DNA from: JALHSV01 sp964553535
GTDB lineage: Bacteria > Nitrospirota > Thermodesulfovibrionia > Thermodesulfovibrionales > SM23-35
DNA: 9,808 bases
Assembly: GCA_964553535.1 (NCBI GenBank)
Contig: CAZKLK010000068.1
Location: 1 to 9,808 of the forward strand
Direction: 5' to 3'
The translations under genes and the position numbers were made by a program. This document shows positions 1 to 6,349 of the stretch, one piece after another. The notes below the pieces were generated by a model that was not told the origin of the DNA, did no database searches, and was given only the letters and a program-made list of their open reading frames with translations. Every line of letters starts with the position of its first letter. Within the stretch, counting starts at the first letter, position 1.

Positions 1-28
1 CTGGATTCCGGCGTTCGCCGGAATGACG
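1..28. repeat. REP-like palindromic unit downstream of argH
   Basis: The core ATTCCGGCGTTCGCCGGAAT is a near-perfect hairpin (ATTCCGGC/GCCGGAAT, loop GTTC), flanked by CTGG and GACG. It differs from the unit at 1573-1600 at three positions; two of them (unit positions 10 and 19) form a compensatory pair, so the stem is kept. It starts at the window edge and may be longer. It lies 54 nt past the argH stop and could protect or end that transcript, but no T-tract follows on the minus strand. Confidence 0.75.
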
Positions 29-81
29 GTCCACACTAATCCCAGAAAAACCAATAAACCGGGACGGCGTTCACATTTTTT

Positions 82-1461
82 CTATGCACCGCCAACCAAT
101 TTTTTTAGCCGCCTGATCTGTTTTTTTACTTCATCCGGCGAAGTGCCACCCTGGGATTTCCTGTTTTTGACCGATTCGCCGGGCTTCAGAAATGAAAAAA
201 TATCGGATGAAATTTCAGAGGAAAATAACCGCAGTTCTTCCAATGAAAACTCATCGAGTCGTTTCTGCTGCGTAATGCAGGAAAGGACTATCTTTCCGGT
301 GATTTCGTGGGCGCGTCTGAAGGGCATGCCTTTTCTGACAAGGTATTCCGCAAGATCAGTCGCTGTTGAATATGCATCTCCCGCAGTGTCCCTCATCCTT
401 TCGGTACGGAAGGTGATTTTCGGAAACATTTCATTCAAAACAATGAGACAGGCTTTAACCGTATCAACGGTGTCGAAAACAGGCTGTTTATCTTCCTGTA
501 GGTCCCTGTTATATGACAGGGGAAGGGCTTTCATTACTGTCAGCAGGGCAATCAGGTTCCCATAGACCCTTCCTGATTTACCCCTGATCAGCTCTGCAAC
601 ATCCGGATTCTTTTTCTGCGGCATGATGCTTGACCCTGTCGTGAATGCATCGGGAAGTTCGATGAATTTGAATTCTTCCGTTGACCAGAGGATGAGTTCT
701 TCGGCAAATCGCGACAAATGCATTATGAGGAGAGCGGAGGAGGACAGGAACTCTATCGCAAAATCCCTGTCTGATACGGCATCAATGCTGTTGCCCGATA
801 CGCTGTCAAATCCAAGCATGCGAGCGACATATTCTCTGTCGATCGGCAATGTTGTGCCGGCAAGGGCGCAGGAGCCAAGCGGCATCTGATTCACACTTCC
901 GTAAACGGCTTTCATTCTTTCAACGTCTCTCTGCAGCATTTCGACATATGCCAGCAGATGGTGGGACAGCAGCACGGGCTGGGCTCTCTGCAGATGGGTA
1001 TACCCCGGCATGAGAGCGTTTATGAAATTTGATGCGCCGGTCAGGAGCGCCTGCTGGAGCTGTTTAATGAGGAATGCAATTTCCTGTATTTCGCTTCTGA
1101 GGTAAAGTCTGACGTCAAGGGCAACCTGGTCATTCCGTGATCTGGCTGTGTGGAGTTTTCTGCCGGCGTCACCGATTTTGGCGATGAGCGCGGTCTCGAT
1201 ATTCATGTGGATGTCTTCGAGATCTTCCCTGAAAATGAATTTGCCGGCGGCTATTTCTTTCGCGATTTCTTCGAGCCCCCTGATGATTCTTGACGAATCT
1301 TTTTGAGGAATGATCCCCTGTTTGCCGAGCATCTTCGCATGGGCAGTACTCCCCTGAATATCGTACTTCCAGAGGCGGTGATCAAAAGAGACGGATTCGG
1401 TAAAAGATTCGGCGATCTTTGAGGTTATTTCCCTGAAACGTCCTGACCACGGTTTCTTCAT
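82..1461 (-). CDS. argH: Argininosuccinate lyase
   Basis: Cytosolic enzyme that splits argininosuccinate into arginine and fumarate, the last step of arginine synthesis. It belongs to the fumarase/aspartase superfamily and acts as a homotetramer with active sites shared between subunits. The 459 residues match the usual length of about 460. Visible motifs are the N-terminal KPWSGRF (residues 3-9), HTARSRNDQ (104-112), GYTHLQRAQP (153-162, with the conserved Thr-His), the flexible catalytic loop and superfamily signature GSSIMPQKKNP (277-287), and the C-terminal SRK-type loop here read as NRKSQGGTSP (433-442). The start is ATG at 1461, followed at once by the conserved KKPWSGRF. No Shine-Dalgarno is seen before it (the sequence just upstream is ACTTCAACAC). 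It is a separate unit 242 bp after the peptidase gene, with its own promoter and a long structured leader. Nothing looks truncated. Identity is certain in practice. Confidence 0.97.
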   Translation of the reverse strand: MKKPWSGRFREITSKIAESFTESVSFDHRLWKYDIQGSTAHAKMLGKQGIIPQKDSSRIIRGLEEIAKEIAAGKFIFREDLEDIHMNIETALIAKIGDAGRKLHTARSRNDQVALDVRLYLRSEIQEIAFLIKQLQQALLTGASNFINALMPGYTHLQRAQPVLLSHHLLAYVEMLQRDVERMKAVYGSVNQMPLGSCALAGTTLPIDREYVARMLGFDSVSGNSIDAVSDRDFAIEFLSSSALLIMHLSRFAEELILWSTEEFKFIELPDAFTTGSSIMPQKKNPDVAELIRGKSGRVYGNLIALLTVMKALPLSYNRDLQEDKQPVFDTVDTVKACLIVLNEMFPKITFRTERMRDTAGDAYSTATDLAEYLVRKGMPFRRAHEITGKIVLSCITQQKRLDEFSLEELRLFSSEISSDIFSFLKPGESVKNRKSQGGTSPDEVKKQIRRLKKLVGGA

Positions 1462-1530
1462 GTGTTGAAGTTAACAATCACCCATATAAATAGTCTCATA
1501 TCAACCGTTACGCATATCTCAACCAATCCC

Positions 1531-1562
1531 TCATGCCCGAAGTTCTCAGTCGGGCATCCACG
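1531..1562. repeat. Second REP-like palindromic unit, inverted orientation
   Basis: ATGCCCGA (1533-1540) and TCGGGCAT (1550-1557) form a perfect 8-bp stem with a 9-nt loop. Read on the minus strand the unit is TGGATGCCCGA...TCGGGCATGA, the same design as TGGATTCCCGC...GCGGGAATGA at 1573-1600. The arm bases differ in compensating pairs (T-A to G-C, C-G to A-T). It therefore looks like a diverged member of the same family in opposite orientation. Confidence 0.6.
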
Positions 1563-1572
1563 TTGCTTCAAC

Positions 1573-1600
1573 CTGGATTCCCGCCTTCGCGGGAATGACG
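1573..1600. repeat. REP-like palindromic unit in the argH leader
   Basis: The core ATTCCCGCCTTCGCGGGAAT is an 8-bp hairpin (ATTCCCGC/GCGGGAAT) with loop CTTC, flanked by CTGG and GACG. It is 25/28 identical to the unit at 1-28. Extragenic palindromes of this kind (TGGATTCCCGC...GCGGGAATGA) are widely dispersed in many Gram-negative genomes. Together with 1531-1562 it makes a head-to-head doublet separated by 13 nt. Confidence 0.75.
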
Positions 1601-1630
1601 ACCCTAACGATAACTCCTGAGAGACAGTTA

Positions 1631-1659
1631 ATAATAAGTTTCACAGGCAACGCTGTCAA
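1631..1659 (-). promoter_or_regulatory. Sigma-70-type promoter for argH
   Basis: On the minus strand TTGACA (1654-1659, perfect -35) is followed by a 17-bp spacer and TATTAT (1631-1636, 5/6 match to TATAAT). The predicted start is near 1624. It lies in the spacer after the M28 peptidase stop at 1704 and points at argH. The -35 overlaps an inverted repeat TCAAGA/TCTTGA (1656-1661 and 1674-1679) that could act as an operator. It is the best promoter match in the argH spacer. Confidence 0.6.
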
Positions 1660-1703
1660 GAGAGCGGCTGGCGTCTTGATCAAAGCGCGGCAATCTCTCA
1701 TGA

Positions 1704-2618
1704 TTATCCGACATCATTGGCCAGTTTCAGAATAACGCTCAGCGCAGCTTTTGCGACATTGGCGATAAACTTAAAATCAAGAGTTTCAAATCTGTCGTGA
1801 TGGGTGTGGTAGTGAGGATTTCTGAACATGGCTGTATCCGTCAGCATGAGCGCGGGATATCCGGCATTCCAGAATGACGCATGATCGCTGAACCGGGTTT
1901 CGGGGATAAATCTCCCCGAAAAGGGCACTTTATACGGGACAACAATGAGATCGGGCACATACCTGCCTGAAATCCTGCAAAAGTCGTCCATTGCGGATTT
2001 TGACCTGCCGTTGGCAATCACGCCCAGAAACGTTCCTTTTTTAGGCACCGCTGCCCTAACGAGCAAAGGGACAATCTGACTGCCTTCCCCGTCGTCTGTG
2101 TATCCCACCGATTCAAGAATCAAAACCGCCCGGTAGCGGGCGCCTGATTCCCTTGCTTCCCGTGCGAATTTTCCGCTGCCAATCAGGAAGTCAATTGTCT
2201 GCGGCTGGGGTTCTTCAAGGGTGAACGCGACACATTCCACAGTTCTGCCCGGATTTTGCCTGCTCAAAAGGCCTGCCGCTTCGAGCAGCACCGCGGCGCC
2301 GCTGGCGTTGTCGTCGGCTCCGGGGCTCCCCCATGCGGCGTCGTAGTGAGCGCCAAGGAGAATCTTATCCTTATCCGCGTCTTTCCCCCCTATGGCGGCA
2401 ATGATGTTCCGGTAAGTTCTTTTATGGAAGAGGAACTCCTGTTGCGTTACGGCACAGCCAAAGGCCCTGAAAGTATCCTCAATATATCTCGCCCTTTTCT
2501 CCAGCTCACTGTAATTCTCCCATCCGTGCCGCAGTCCCTCTATTTTTCTGACATAATGCTTCAGTCTTTCCTCGCTGACCTGTGAGATGACGTCGTCAAT
2601 TAAAGGCACGGGCGTCAT
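1704..2618 (-). CDS. M28 family zinc metallopeptidase
   Basis: A di-zinc aminopeptidase-like enzyme of family M28, predicted to remove N-terminal residues from peptides; the substrate cannot be told from sequence. The 304 residues contain the ordered metal and catalytic motifs: LLGAHYD (His91), SPGADDNASG (bridging Asp at 102/103), TLEEPQ (Glu135 as base, Glu136 as ligand), LILESVGY (Glu169), and PHYHTHHD (His271). SDHASFW at 244-250 is also typical. A Glu at the fourth ligand position instead of the Asp of Vibrio aminopeptidase matches a common bacterial M28 pattern (LEMIGY-like), so I do not read it as a defect. There is no signal peptide or lipobox, which suggests a cytoplasmic protein, unlike many secreted M28 enzymes. 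The gene starts 52 nt after the alaS stop with no promoter or terminator between, so it is probably cotranscribed with alaS. The Shine-Dalgarno is weak (GGA about 9 nt before ATG). Confidence 0.88.
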   Translation of the reverse strand: MTPVPLIDDVISQVSEERLKHYVRKIEGLRHGWENYSELEKRARYIEDTFRAFGCAVTQQEFLFHKRTYRNIIAAIGGKDADKDKILLGAHYDAAWGSPGADDNASGAAVLLEAAGLLSRQNPGRTVECVAFTLEEPQPQTIDFLIGSGKFAREARESGARYRAVLILESVGYTDDGEGSQIVPLLVRAAVPKKGTFLGVIANGRSKSAMDDFCRISGRYVPDLIVVPYKVPFSGRFIPETRFSDHASFWNAGYPALMLTDTAMFRNPHYHTHHDRFETLDFKFIANVAKAALSVILKLANDVG

Positions 2619-2670
2619 TTATTGTTATCCGCTAAGGCAGAGGCGGAGCGCAGGCGAAGGAGTGTAATTA

Positions 2671-5301
2671 TCAGGCTCCAATTTGCCTTATAATTTCGTG
2701 TGCCGATTCAAGCACGGCGTTTAGTTTTTCGATATCGTTTGTTCCGCCCTGGGCCATTTCGGCCCTGCCGCCGCCTTTCCCTCCGGCAAGCGCCGAGATC
2801 CTTTTTACGATATCACCCGCATTGAACCGGTCTGCCAGATCTCTGGTAACCATGCAGAGTATCGAGGCGTTGCCGTCGTTTGCCGATACGGCGACTATAA
2901 TGCCGGACTTGAGCCTGTCTCTCAGATTGTCCGCGAATAGACGCAGTTCGCTGGCATTGAGGCCGTCCTGACGCACTTTTACAACTGTTACGCCGTTCAG
3001 TTCAAAGGCTTCTTTCAGAGCTTTTGCAACTGTATCTCCGGGAGAGCGTGTCTTCAGTTTCTGGATCTCCTTCTCCATTGATTTTGCGCTGTTAACGAGC
3101 TTTTCAACCCTCTCGACCGGGTTATCGGCCTTCAGGATATTTTTTATGAGATCGAGATCCGCTCTTTTCTGCCTCGCATAATCAAAGGCGCCTTTCCCGG
3201 TAAGCGCTTCGATTCTCCGGATGCCGGAGGCAACGCTTGCCTCAGACAGAATAACAAGCATTCCGATTTGTCCGGTCGAACCGCAGTGGGTTCCACCGCA
3301 CAGTTCGGCGCTTACGCCCGGAACTTTGACAACCCTTACTCTTTCTCCATATTTTTCCCCGAACAGCGCAATGACGCCGGATTTGAGGGCATCCTGCATA
3401 TCGGCAATCTCTGTTTGCACGCCGATATCCTCGCGTATCTTTTCGTTCACAAAGTCTTCGACTGCTTCTATTTCCGGTTTTTCCAAATGATTGAAATGGG
3501 AAAAATCAAACCGGAGCCTCTCATGTGAAACGTATGAACCGGATTGTTTGACGTGGTCTCCGATTGCGGCGCGCAAGGCGGCGTGCAGAAGGTGCGTGGC
3601 GGTGTGGTTTCTCGCCGTAGCCATTCTCCTTTCAGCGTCTACGCGGCAGCGCACCGTGTCCGTAACATCGATTAGTCCACTCCTTACCTCGACGGTATGG
3701 ACATGCAGCCCCGCTTCCTTTTTCGTATTCACGACATATGCGTCGGCATTATCTGCCGAGAGCATTCCGGAGTCGCCGGCCTGTCCGCCGGATACTCCGT
3801 AAAAAGGCGTGCGGTCCAGTATTATCTCAACGGTATCTCCCGCGCGGGCATTTTTGACGACTTCATTGTCGCGCAGAATAGCTCTGATTTTTGATTCGCA
3901 TTCCAGGGTGTCATATCCCACGAATTCTGTCTTCCCCGTCTCCATCTCAAGTTGACGGTAAATTGATGCGACAGCCTCCTCTTCTCCCACCCACGACGCG
4001 CGGGCGCGTTCTCTCTGGCTCTCCATTTCCCGGTGGAAGCCGTCCTCATCGAGGACTAATCCGTTGTCCGCCGCCATATCCCGCGCGAGATCCAGAGGAA
4101 ATCCGAAGGTATCATAAAGCCTGAACAGTTCGCCCCCAGGGATAATACTGGCGCCAGAATTTTTGAGAGCGTTCATAATGTCGTCCAGAATTCTTACTCC
4201 TTGTTCAAGTGTGCGGGCGAATCTCTCTTCCTCAAAGTGAAGAACTTTTGCCGCGCGCCCCCTCTCGCGGATGAGCTCATGATAATCATCGCCCATTGCC
4301 CCGGCAACCGAATCAACGATCCGGTGCAAAAACGGGCCGTCTATGCCGAGAAGTTTTGCGTGCCGGGAGGCCCTTCTTATTATGCGTCTCAGCACATATC
4401 CCCTTCCTTCATTTGAAGGCATCAGCCCTTCGCAAAGAAGAAAGGCGATTGCCCGCATATGATCGGCGATTATCCTTATGGAAACATCTCTTTTTGGATC
4501 TTGTCCGTAATTCATTCCTGAAATCGTCTGAATCGAAGAGACAATGGGCGCAAATATATCCGTCTCAAAATTTGTCTTTTTGTGCTGCAGCACCGCCGCT
4601 ATTCTTTCCAGGCCCATGCCTGTGTCAATGCTTGGCTTGGGAAGCGGAGTTAGTCCGCCGGTTTCATCCCTGTTGAATTGCATAAATACGAGGTTCCAGA
4701 GTTCGAGGTATCTGTCGCAGCCGCACCCGACCCTGCAGTCAGGTCTCCCGCACCCTGCATATTCGCCCTGGTCGACAATAATCTCCGAACAGGGGCCGCA
4801 CGGACCGGTGTCTCCCATTTGCCAGAAGTTGTCCCTGGCGCCGAGTCTGACTATCCGCCCGGCCGGGATGCCGATGACATCCGACCAAAGCCGCGCGGCT
4901 TCATCATCTTCTTCATATACCGAAACATGGAGTTTTTCCCGCGGCAACTGGAATTGCTCCGTCAACAGTTCCCACGCAAAAAGCATCGCGTCCTTCTTGA
5001 AATAGTCGCCGAAAGAAAAATTTCCGAGCATTTCGAAGAATGTATGGTGCCGGGCGGTGTGTCCCACGTTTTCAATGTCGCTGTGCTTGCCGCCGGCTCT
5101 CATGCATTTCTGGCATGAGACGGCGCGTTTGTAAGGGCGTTTTTCCTCGCCGAGGAAGGTGGATTTGAACTGAACCATTCCCGCGTTGACAAAAAGCAGG
5201 GAAGGATCGTGGCGGGGCAGGAGAGGGGAGCTTTGAACGACCGTGTGACCCCGCGACTTGAAATATTCAAGAAATGACGATCTGATATCGGAGATTTTCA
5301 T
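2671..5301 (-). CDS. alaS: Alanyl-tRNA synthetase
   Basis: Class II synthetase that charges tRNA-Ala with alanine and clears mischarged Ser/Gly-tRNA-Ala. The 876 residues have the full bacterial layout: aminoacylation core (about 1-240, with FVNAGMVQFK at 37-46, the RHHTFFEMLGNFSFGDYF block at 84-101 and motif 3 GMGLERI at 228-234), tRNA-recognition region (about 250-460), editing domain (about 490-700) with zinc ligands His566 and His570 (HTATH) and Cys668 and His672 (CGGTH), a charged helical linker (about 710-752), and a C-Ala/DHHA1 domain with GGKGGGRAEMAQGG (840-853). A CGxxxxCxxxCxC cluster at Cys184, 189, 193 and 195 sits before DRYLELWN, a known insertion in some AlaS enzymes. The start is ATG at 5301, directly before the conserved ISDIRSSFLEYF. 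There is no Shine-Dalgarno; a TATAAT box lies only 6 nt upstream, suggesting a leaderless message. Identity is certain in practice. Confidence 0.98.
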   Translation of the reverse strand: MKISDIRSSFLEYFKSRGHTVVQSSPLLPRHDPSLLFVNAGMVQFKSTFLGEEKRPYKRAVSCQKCMRAGGKHSDIENVGHTARHHTFFEMLGNFSFGDYFKKDAMLFAWELLTEQFQLPREKLHVSVYEEDDEAARLWSDVIGIPAGRIVRLGARDNFWQMGDTGPCGPCSEIIVDQGEYAGCGRPDCRVGCGCDRYLELWNLVFMQFNRDETGGLTPLPKPSIDTGMGLERIAAVLQHKKTNFETDIFAPIVSSIQTISGMNYGQDPKRDVSIRIIADHMRAIAFLLCEGLMPSNEGRGYVLRRIIRRASRHAKLLGIDGPFLHRIVDSVAGAMGDDYHELIRERGRAAKVLHFEEERFARTLEQGVRILDDIMNALKNSGASIIPGGELFRLYDTFGFPLDLARDMAADNGLVLDEDGFHREMESQRERARASWVGEEEAVASIYRQLEMETGKTEFVGYDTLECESKIRAILRDNEVVKNARAGDTVEIILDRTPFYGVSGGQAGDSGMLSADNADAYVVNTKKEAGLHVHTVEVRSGLIDVTDTVRCRVDAERRMATARNHTATHLLHAALRAAIGDHVKQSGSYVSHERLRFDFSHFNHLEKPEIEAVEDFVNEKIREDIGVQTEIADMQDALKSGVIALFGEKYGERVRVVKVPGVSAELCGGTHCGSTGQIGMLVILSEASVASGIRRIEALTGKGAFDYARQKRADLDLIKNILKADNPVERVEKLVNSAKSMEKEIQKLKTRSPGDTVAKALKEAFELNGVTVVKVRQDGLNASELRLFADNLRDRLKSGIIVAVSANDGNASILCMVTRDLADRFNAGDIVKRISALAGGKGGGRAEMAQGGTNDIEKLNAVLESAHEIIRQIGA

Positions 5302-5313
5302 TTGTTCATTATA
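5302..5313 (-). promoter_or_regulatory. -10 box of a possible leaderless alaS promoter
   Basis: A perfect TATAAT (minus strand, 5308-5313) ends 6 nt before the alaS ATG, which would place transcription start on or next to the A of ATG. The matching -35 is poor: at 17-bp spacing the hexamer is CCTGTT; TTGAGC exists but only 13 bp away. A small inverted repeat CCTGT/ACAGG (5321-5336) overlaps the -35 region and could bind a regulator. AlaS of E. coli is known to repress its own gene at a palindrome near its promoter; whether that applies here is unknown. Confidence 0.4.
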
Positions 5314-5406
5314 AATAGGCCCTGTCGCTCAACAGGCTATTCCGTTGCTGATCCGTTATTGCCGCGAAGAAGACAAGGCGCAACTAAAGCAAAATAACTT
5401 TTCATC

Positions 5407-5518
5407 GCCGGTCAAGGTTTGCAAACCGCCCTGCAATGACATTGTGAAACGCTCTCCATGGCAGGCCGGCCAAGTCATTTCAAAAAACCCGCAGGGCGGC
5501 ACTGACAGTTTCACCGGC
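5407..5518. repeat. Nested inverted-repeat structure upstream of alaS
   Basis: Several complementary arms nest around one centre: GCCGGT (5407-5412) with ACCGGC (5513-5518), CCGCCCTGC (5426-5434) with GCAGGGCGG (5491-5499), AATGAC (5435-5440) with GTCATT (5474-5479), and TGGC (5459-5462) with GCCA (5469-5472) around the palindrome GGCCGGCC (5464-5471). The perfect 12-bp palindrome GGTTTGCAAACC lies at 5416-5427, and GCCGGTCAAG/GCCGGCCAAG recur at 5407 and 5465. No protein gene is seen. It could be a structured RNA, a MITE-like element or a regulatory spacer; I cannot name it. Confidence 0.45.
5482..5499 (-). terminator. Weak intrinsic terminator candidate after the recA-recX operon
   Basis: On the minus strand CCGC-CCT-GCGG is followed by G and six T (the T-run is 5487 to 5482), about 60 nt after the lipoprotein stop. 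The stem is only 4 GC pairs with a 3-nt loop, so termination would be partial at best. The same bases can instead pair with 5426-5434 in the larger fold. Confidence 0.35.
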
Positions 5519-5558
5519 TCCTATTTTCGGGCCAAATTCGCCCTTGCGCGGAATGAGA

Positions 5559-5879
5559 TCATTTTATGTAAAGCAGTTTGCCGTCATAAAAGAAAAGTAT
5601 TTTTGTGCCCACGACGCCCATGGTTGCCTGCTCTGTGTAAAGCCACTCTTCTCTTGATTTTCCTTCATACGGCTCAAGGAATCTTATTGATGCCGGCCCA
5701 CCCCATGCATAGCGCACCTGATCTTTCGTCATTCCGACGTCAATGGTGCCTTTCCGTATCTGGTCCTGAACGGCGGACGGGTAATGCCTTATCTCGTCCT
5801 CGGTGAACCGTACGGACTTTGTACACCCTGCGATTGCCACACAAAACAATACCAGCATTACATACGATACTTTTTTCAT
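5559..5879 (-). CDS. Small BamE/SmpA-like outer-membrane lipoprotein
   Basis: A 106-residue predicted lipoprotein. MKK plus a hydrophobic stretch (residues 4-16) ends in the lipobox IAGC with Cys19 as the lipidated residue, and no Asp follows it, so outer-membrane sorting is likely. The mature part carries GMTKDQVRYAWGGP (49-62), the helix-turn signature of the SmpA/OmlA (BamE) fold, then a WLY...FFYDGKLLYI stretch of alternating residues typical of that fold's beta sheet. The family includes BamE of the outer-membrane assembly machine, but many unrelated small lipoproteins share the fold, so the exact role is open. The ATG overlaps the recX stop as ATGA and has an excellent Shine-Dalgarno AAGGAGG 7 nt upstream, so it should be translated well even though it is last in the operon. 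It shows diderm envelope biology. Confidence 0.8.
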   Translation of the reverse strand: MKKVSYVMLVLFCVAIAGCTKSVRFTEDEIRHYPSAVQDQIRKGTIDVGMTKDQVRYAWGGPASIRFLEPYEGKSREEWLYTEQATMGVVGTKILFFYDGKLLYIK

Positions 5880-6349
5880 TGGGCGTCCTCCTTCATTGTA
5901 GTAGCTTTTAAAACCTTCATAATTGTACCTGTTGAATACCCACGGCGCAAGAGGAAGTTATAGAGCCTCCTCCGGGCAGTTACAGCGGGATATTTGCCGA
6001 GAACCCCGAGCTTTTTCCCGGCTAATCTGACAGCGCTTTCAAAATCCGACTGTTCAGAAGCGCCGAATATGGCGTCAACAATGCTTACGGGGATACCGCG
6101 GCTCAGCACGAATTTGCGCGCAGCGTATTGACTGAGCATTCTGTTTGCCAGAGCCTCTCTTTTCAGAGCCTCGGCAAGAGTGAAATCATTGAGAAAACCC
6201 ATGTCTCTTAAATATTTTATGGTTGAAGCAATAACTCGGGAAGAGTGCCCCTTTTTCTGCAGGCGCTCCTCCATTTCTTTTTCGCTTCGGCCTCTGTATA
6301 TAAGGAGCCTGAGCGCGTATTTTTTCGCCTTATTGTCCGAACCGGTCAA
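5876..6349 (-). CDS. recX: Regulatory protein RecX
   Basis: Small cytosolic modulator that binds RecA filaments and limits or remodels their extension. The 157 residues are within the family's usual range and show the all-helical repeated architecture: AKKYALRLLIYRGRSEKEMEERLQ-type start (split here: AKKYALRLLIYRG at 8-20, RSEKEMEERLQKKG at 21-34), YLRDMGFLNDFTLAEAL (46-62), ARKFVLSRGIP (77-87) and RRRLYNFLLRRGYS (126-139). The start must be TTG at 6349: an in-frame TGA lies two codons upstream and the first in-frame ATG (Met26) would remove the first conserved helix. This puts the first 20 nt inside pilT, and the ribosome site is poor (AAGGA about 12 nt away), so translation probably depends on ribosomes finishing pilT. 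Its stop overlaps the lipoprotein ATG. recX usually follows recA directly; here pilT lies between. Confidence 0.88.
   Translation of the reverse strand: MTGSDNKAKKYALRLLIYRGRSEKEMEERLQKKGHSSRVIASTIKYLRDMGFLNDFTLAEALKREALANRMLSQYAARKFVLSRGIPVSIVDAIFGASEQSDFESAVRLAGKKLGVLGKYPAVTARRRLYNFLLRRGYSTGTIMKVLKATTMKEDAQ

Larger units (their letters stand above)
1462..1624 (-). promoter_or_regulatory. Predicted structured 5' leader of argH
   Basis: If the TTGACA/TATTAT promoter at 1631-1659 is used, argH carries an untranslated leader of about 163 nt. It contains the two REP-like hairpins and a 7-base complementarity: GTTGAAG (mRNA sense, 1572 to 1566) with CTTCAAC (1470 to 1464), the latter ending 2 nt before the ATG. 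Pairing would close a domain of about 95 nt around the 1533-1557 hairpin and occlude the start region. No known arginine-responsive riboswitch or ArgR box was recognised. Function is inference. Confidence 0.35.

Noticed and set aside
1495..1522. Alternative argH promoter TTGAGA-16-TATGAG
   Set aside because: Both hexamers match consensus less well than TTGACA-17-TATTAT at 1631-1659. It is not excluded as a secondary start.
2100..2130. Glu169 in place of Asp in the M28 peptidase metal site
   Set aside because: Many bacterial M28 peptidases have LEMIGY-type sequence at this point, so it is a subfamily feature and not loss of activity.
4718..4752. Cys184/189/193/195 cluster in AlaS as a new domain
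   Set aside because: A Cys-rich insertion at this place before DRYLELWN is known from many AlaS sequences.
5302..5558. T-box riboswitch for alaS
   Set aside because: No T-box consensus (AGGGTGGNACCGCG-like) and no recognisable specifier or terminator/antiterminator pair directly before alaS.
5345..5806. Plus-strand open frame of 153 codons across the alaS spacer
   Set aside because: It uses a TTG start, runs antisense over the lipoprotein gene, has no recognisable domain, and is Arg/Pro/Ser-rich as shadow frames often are.
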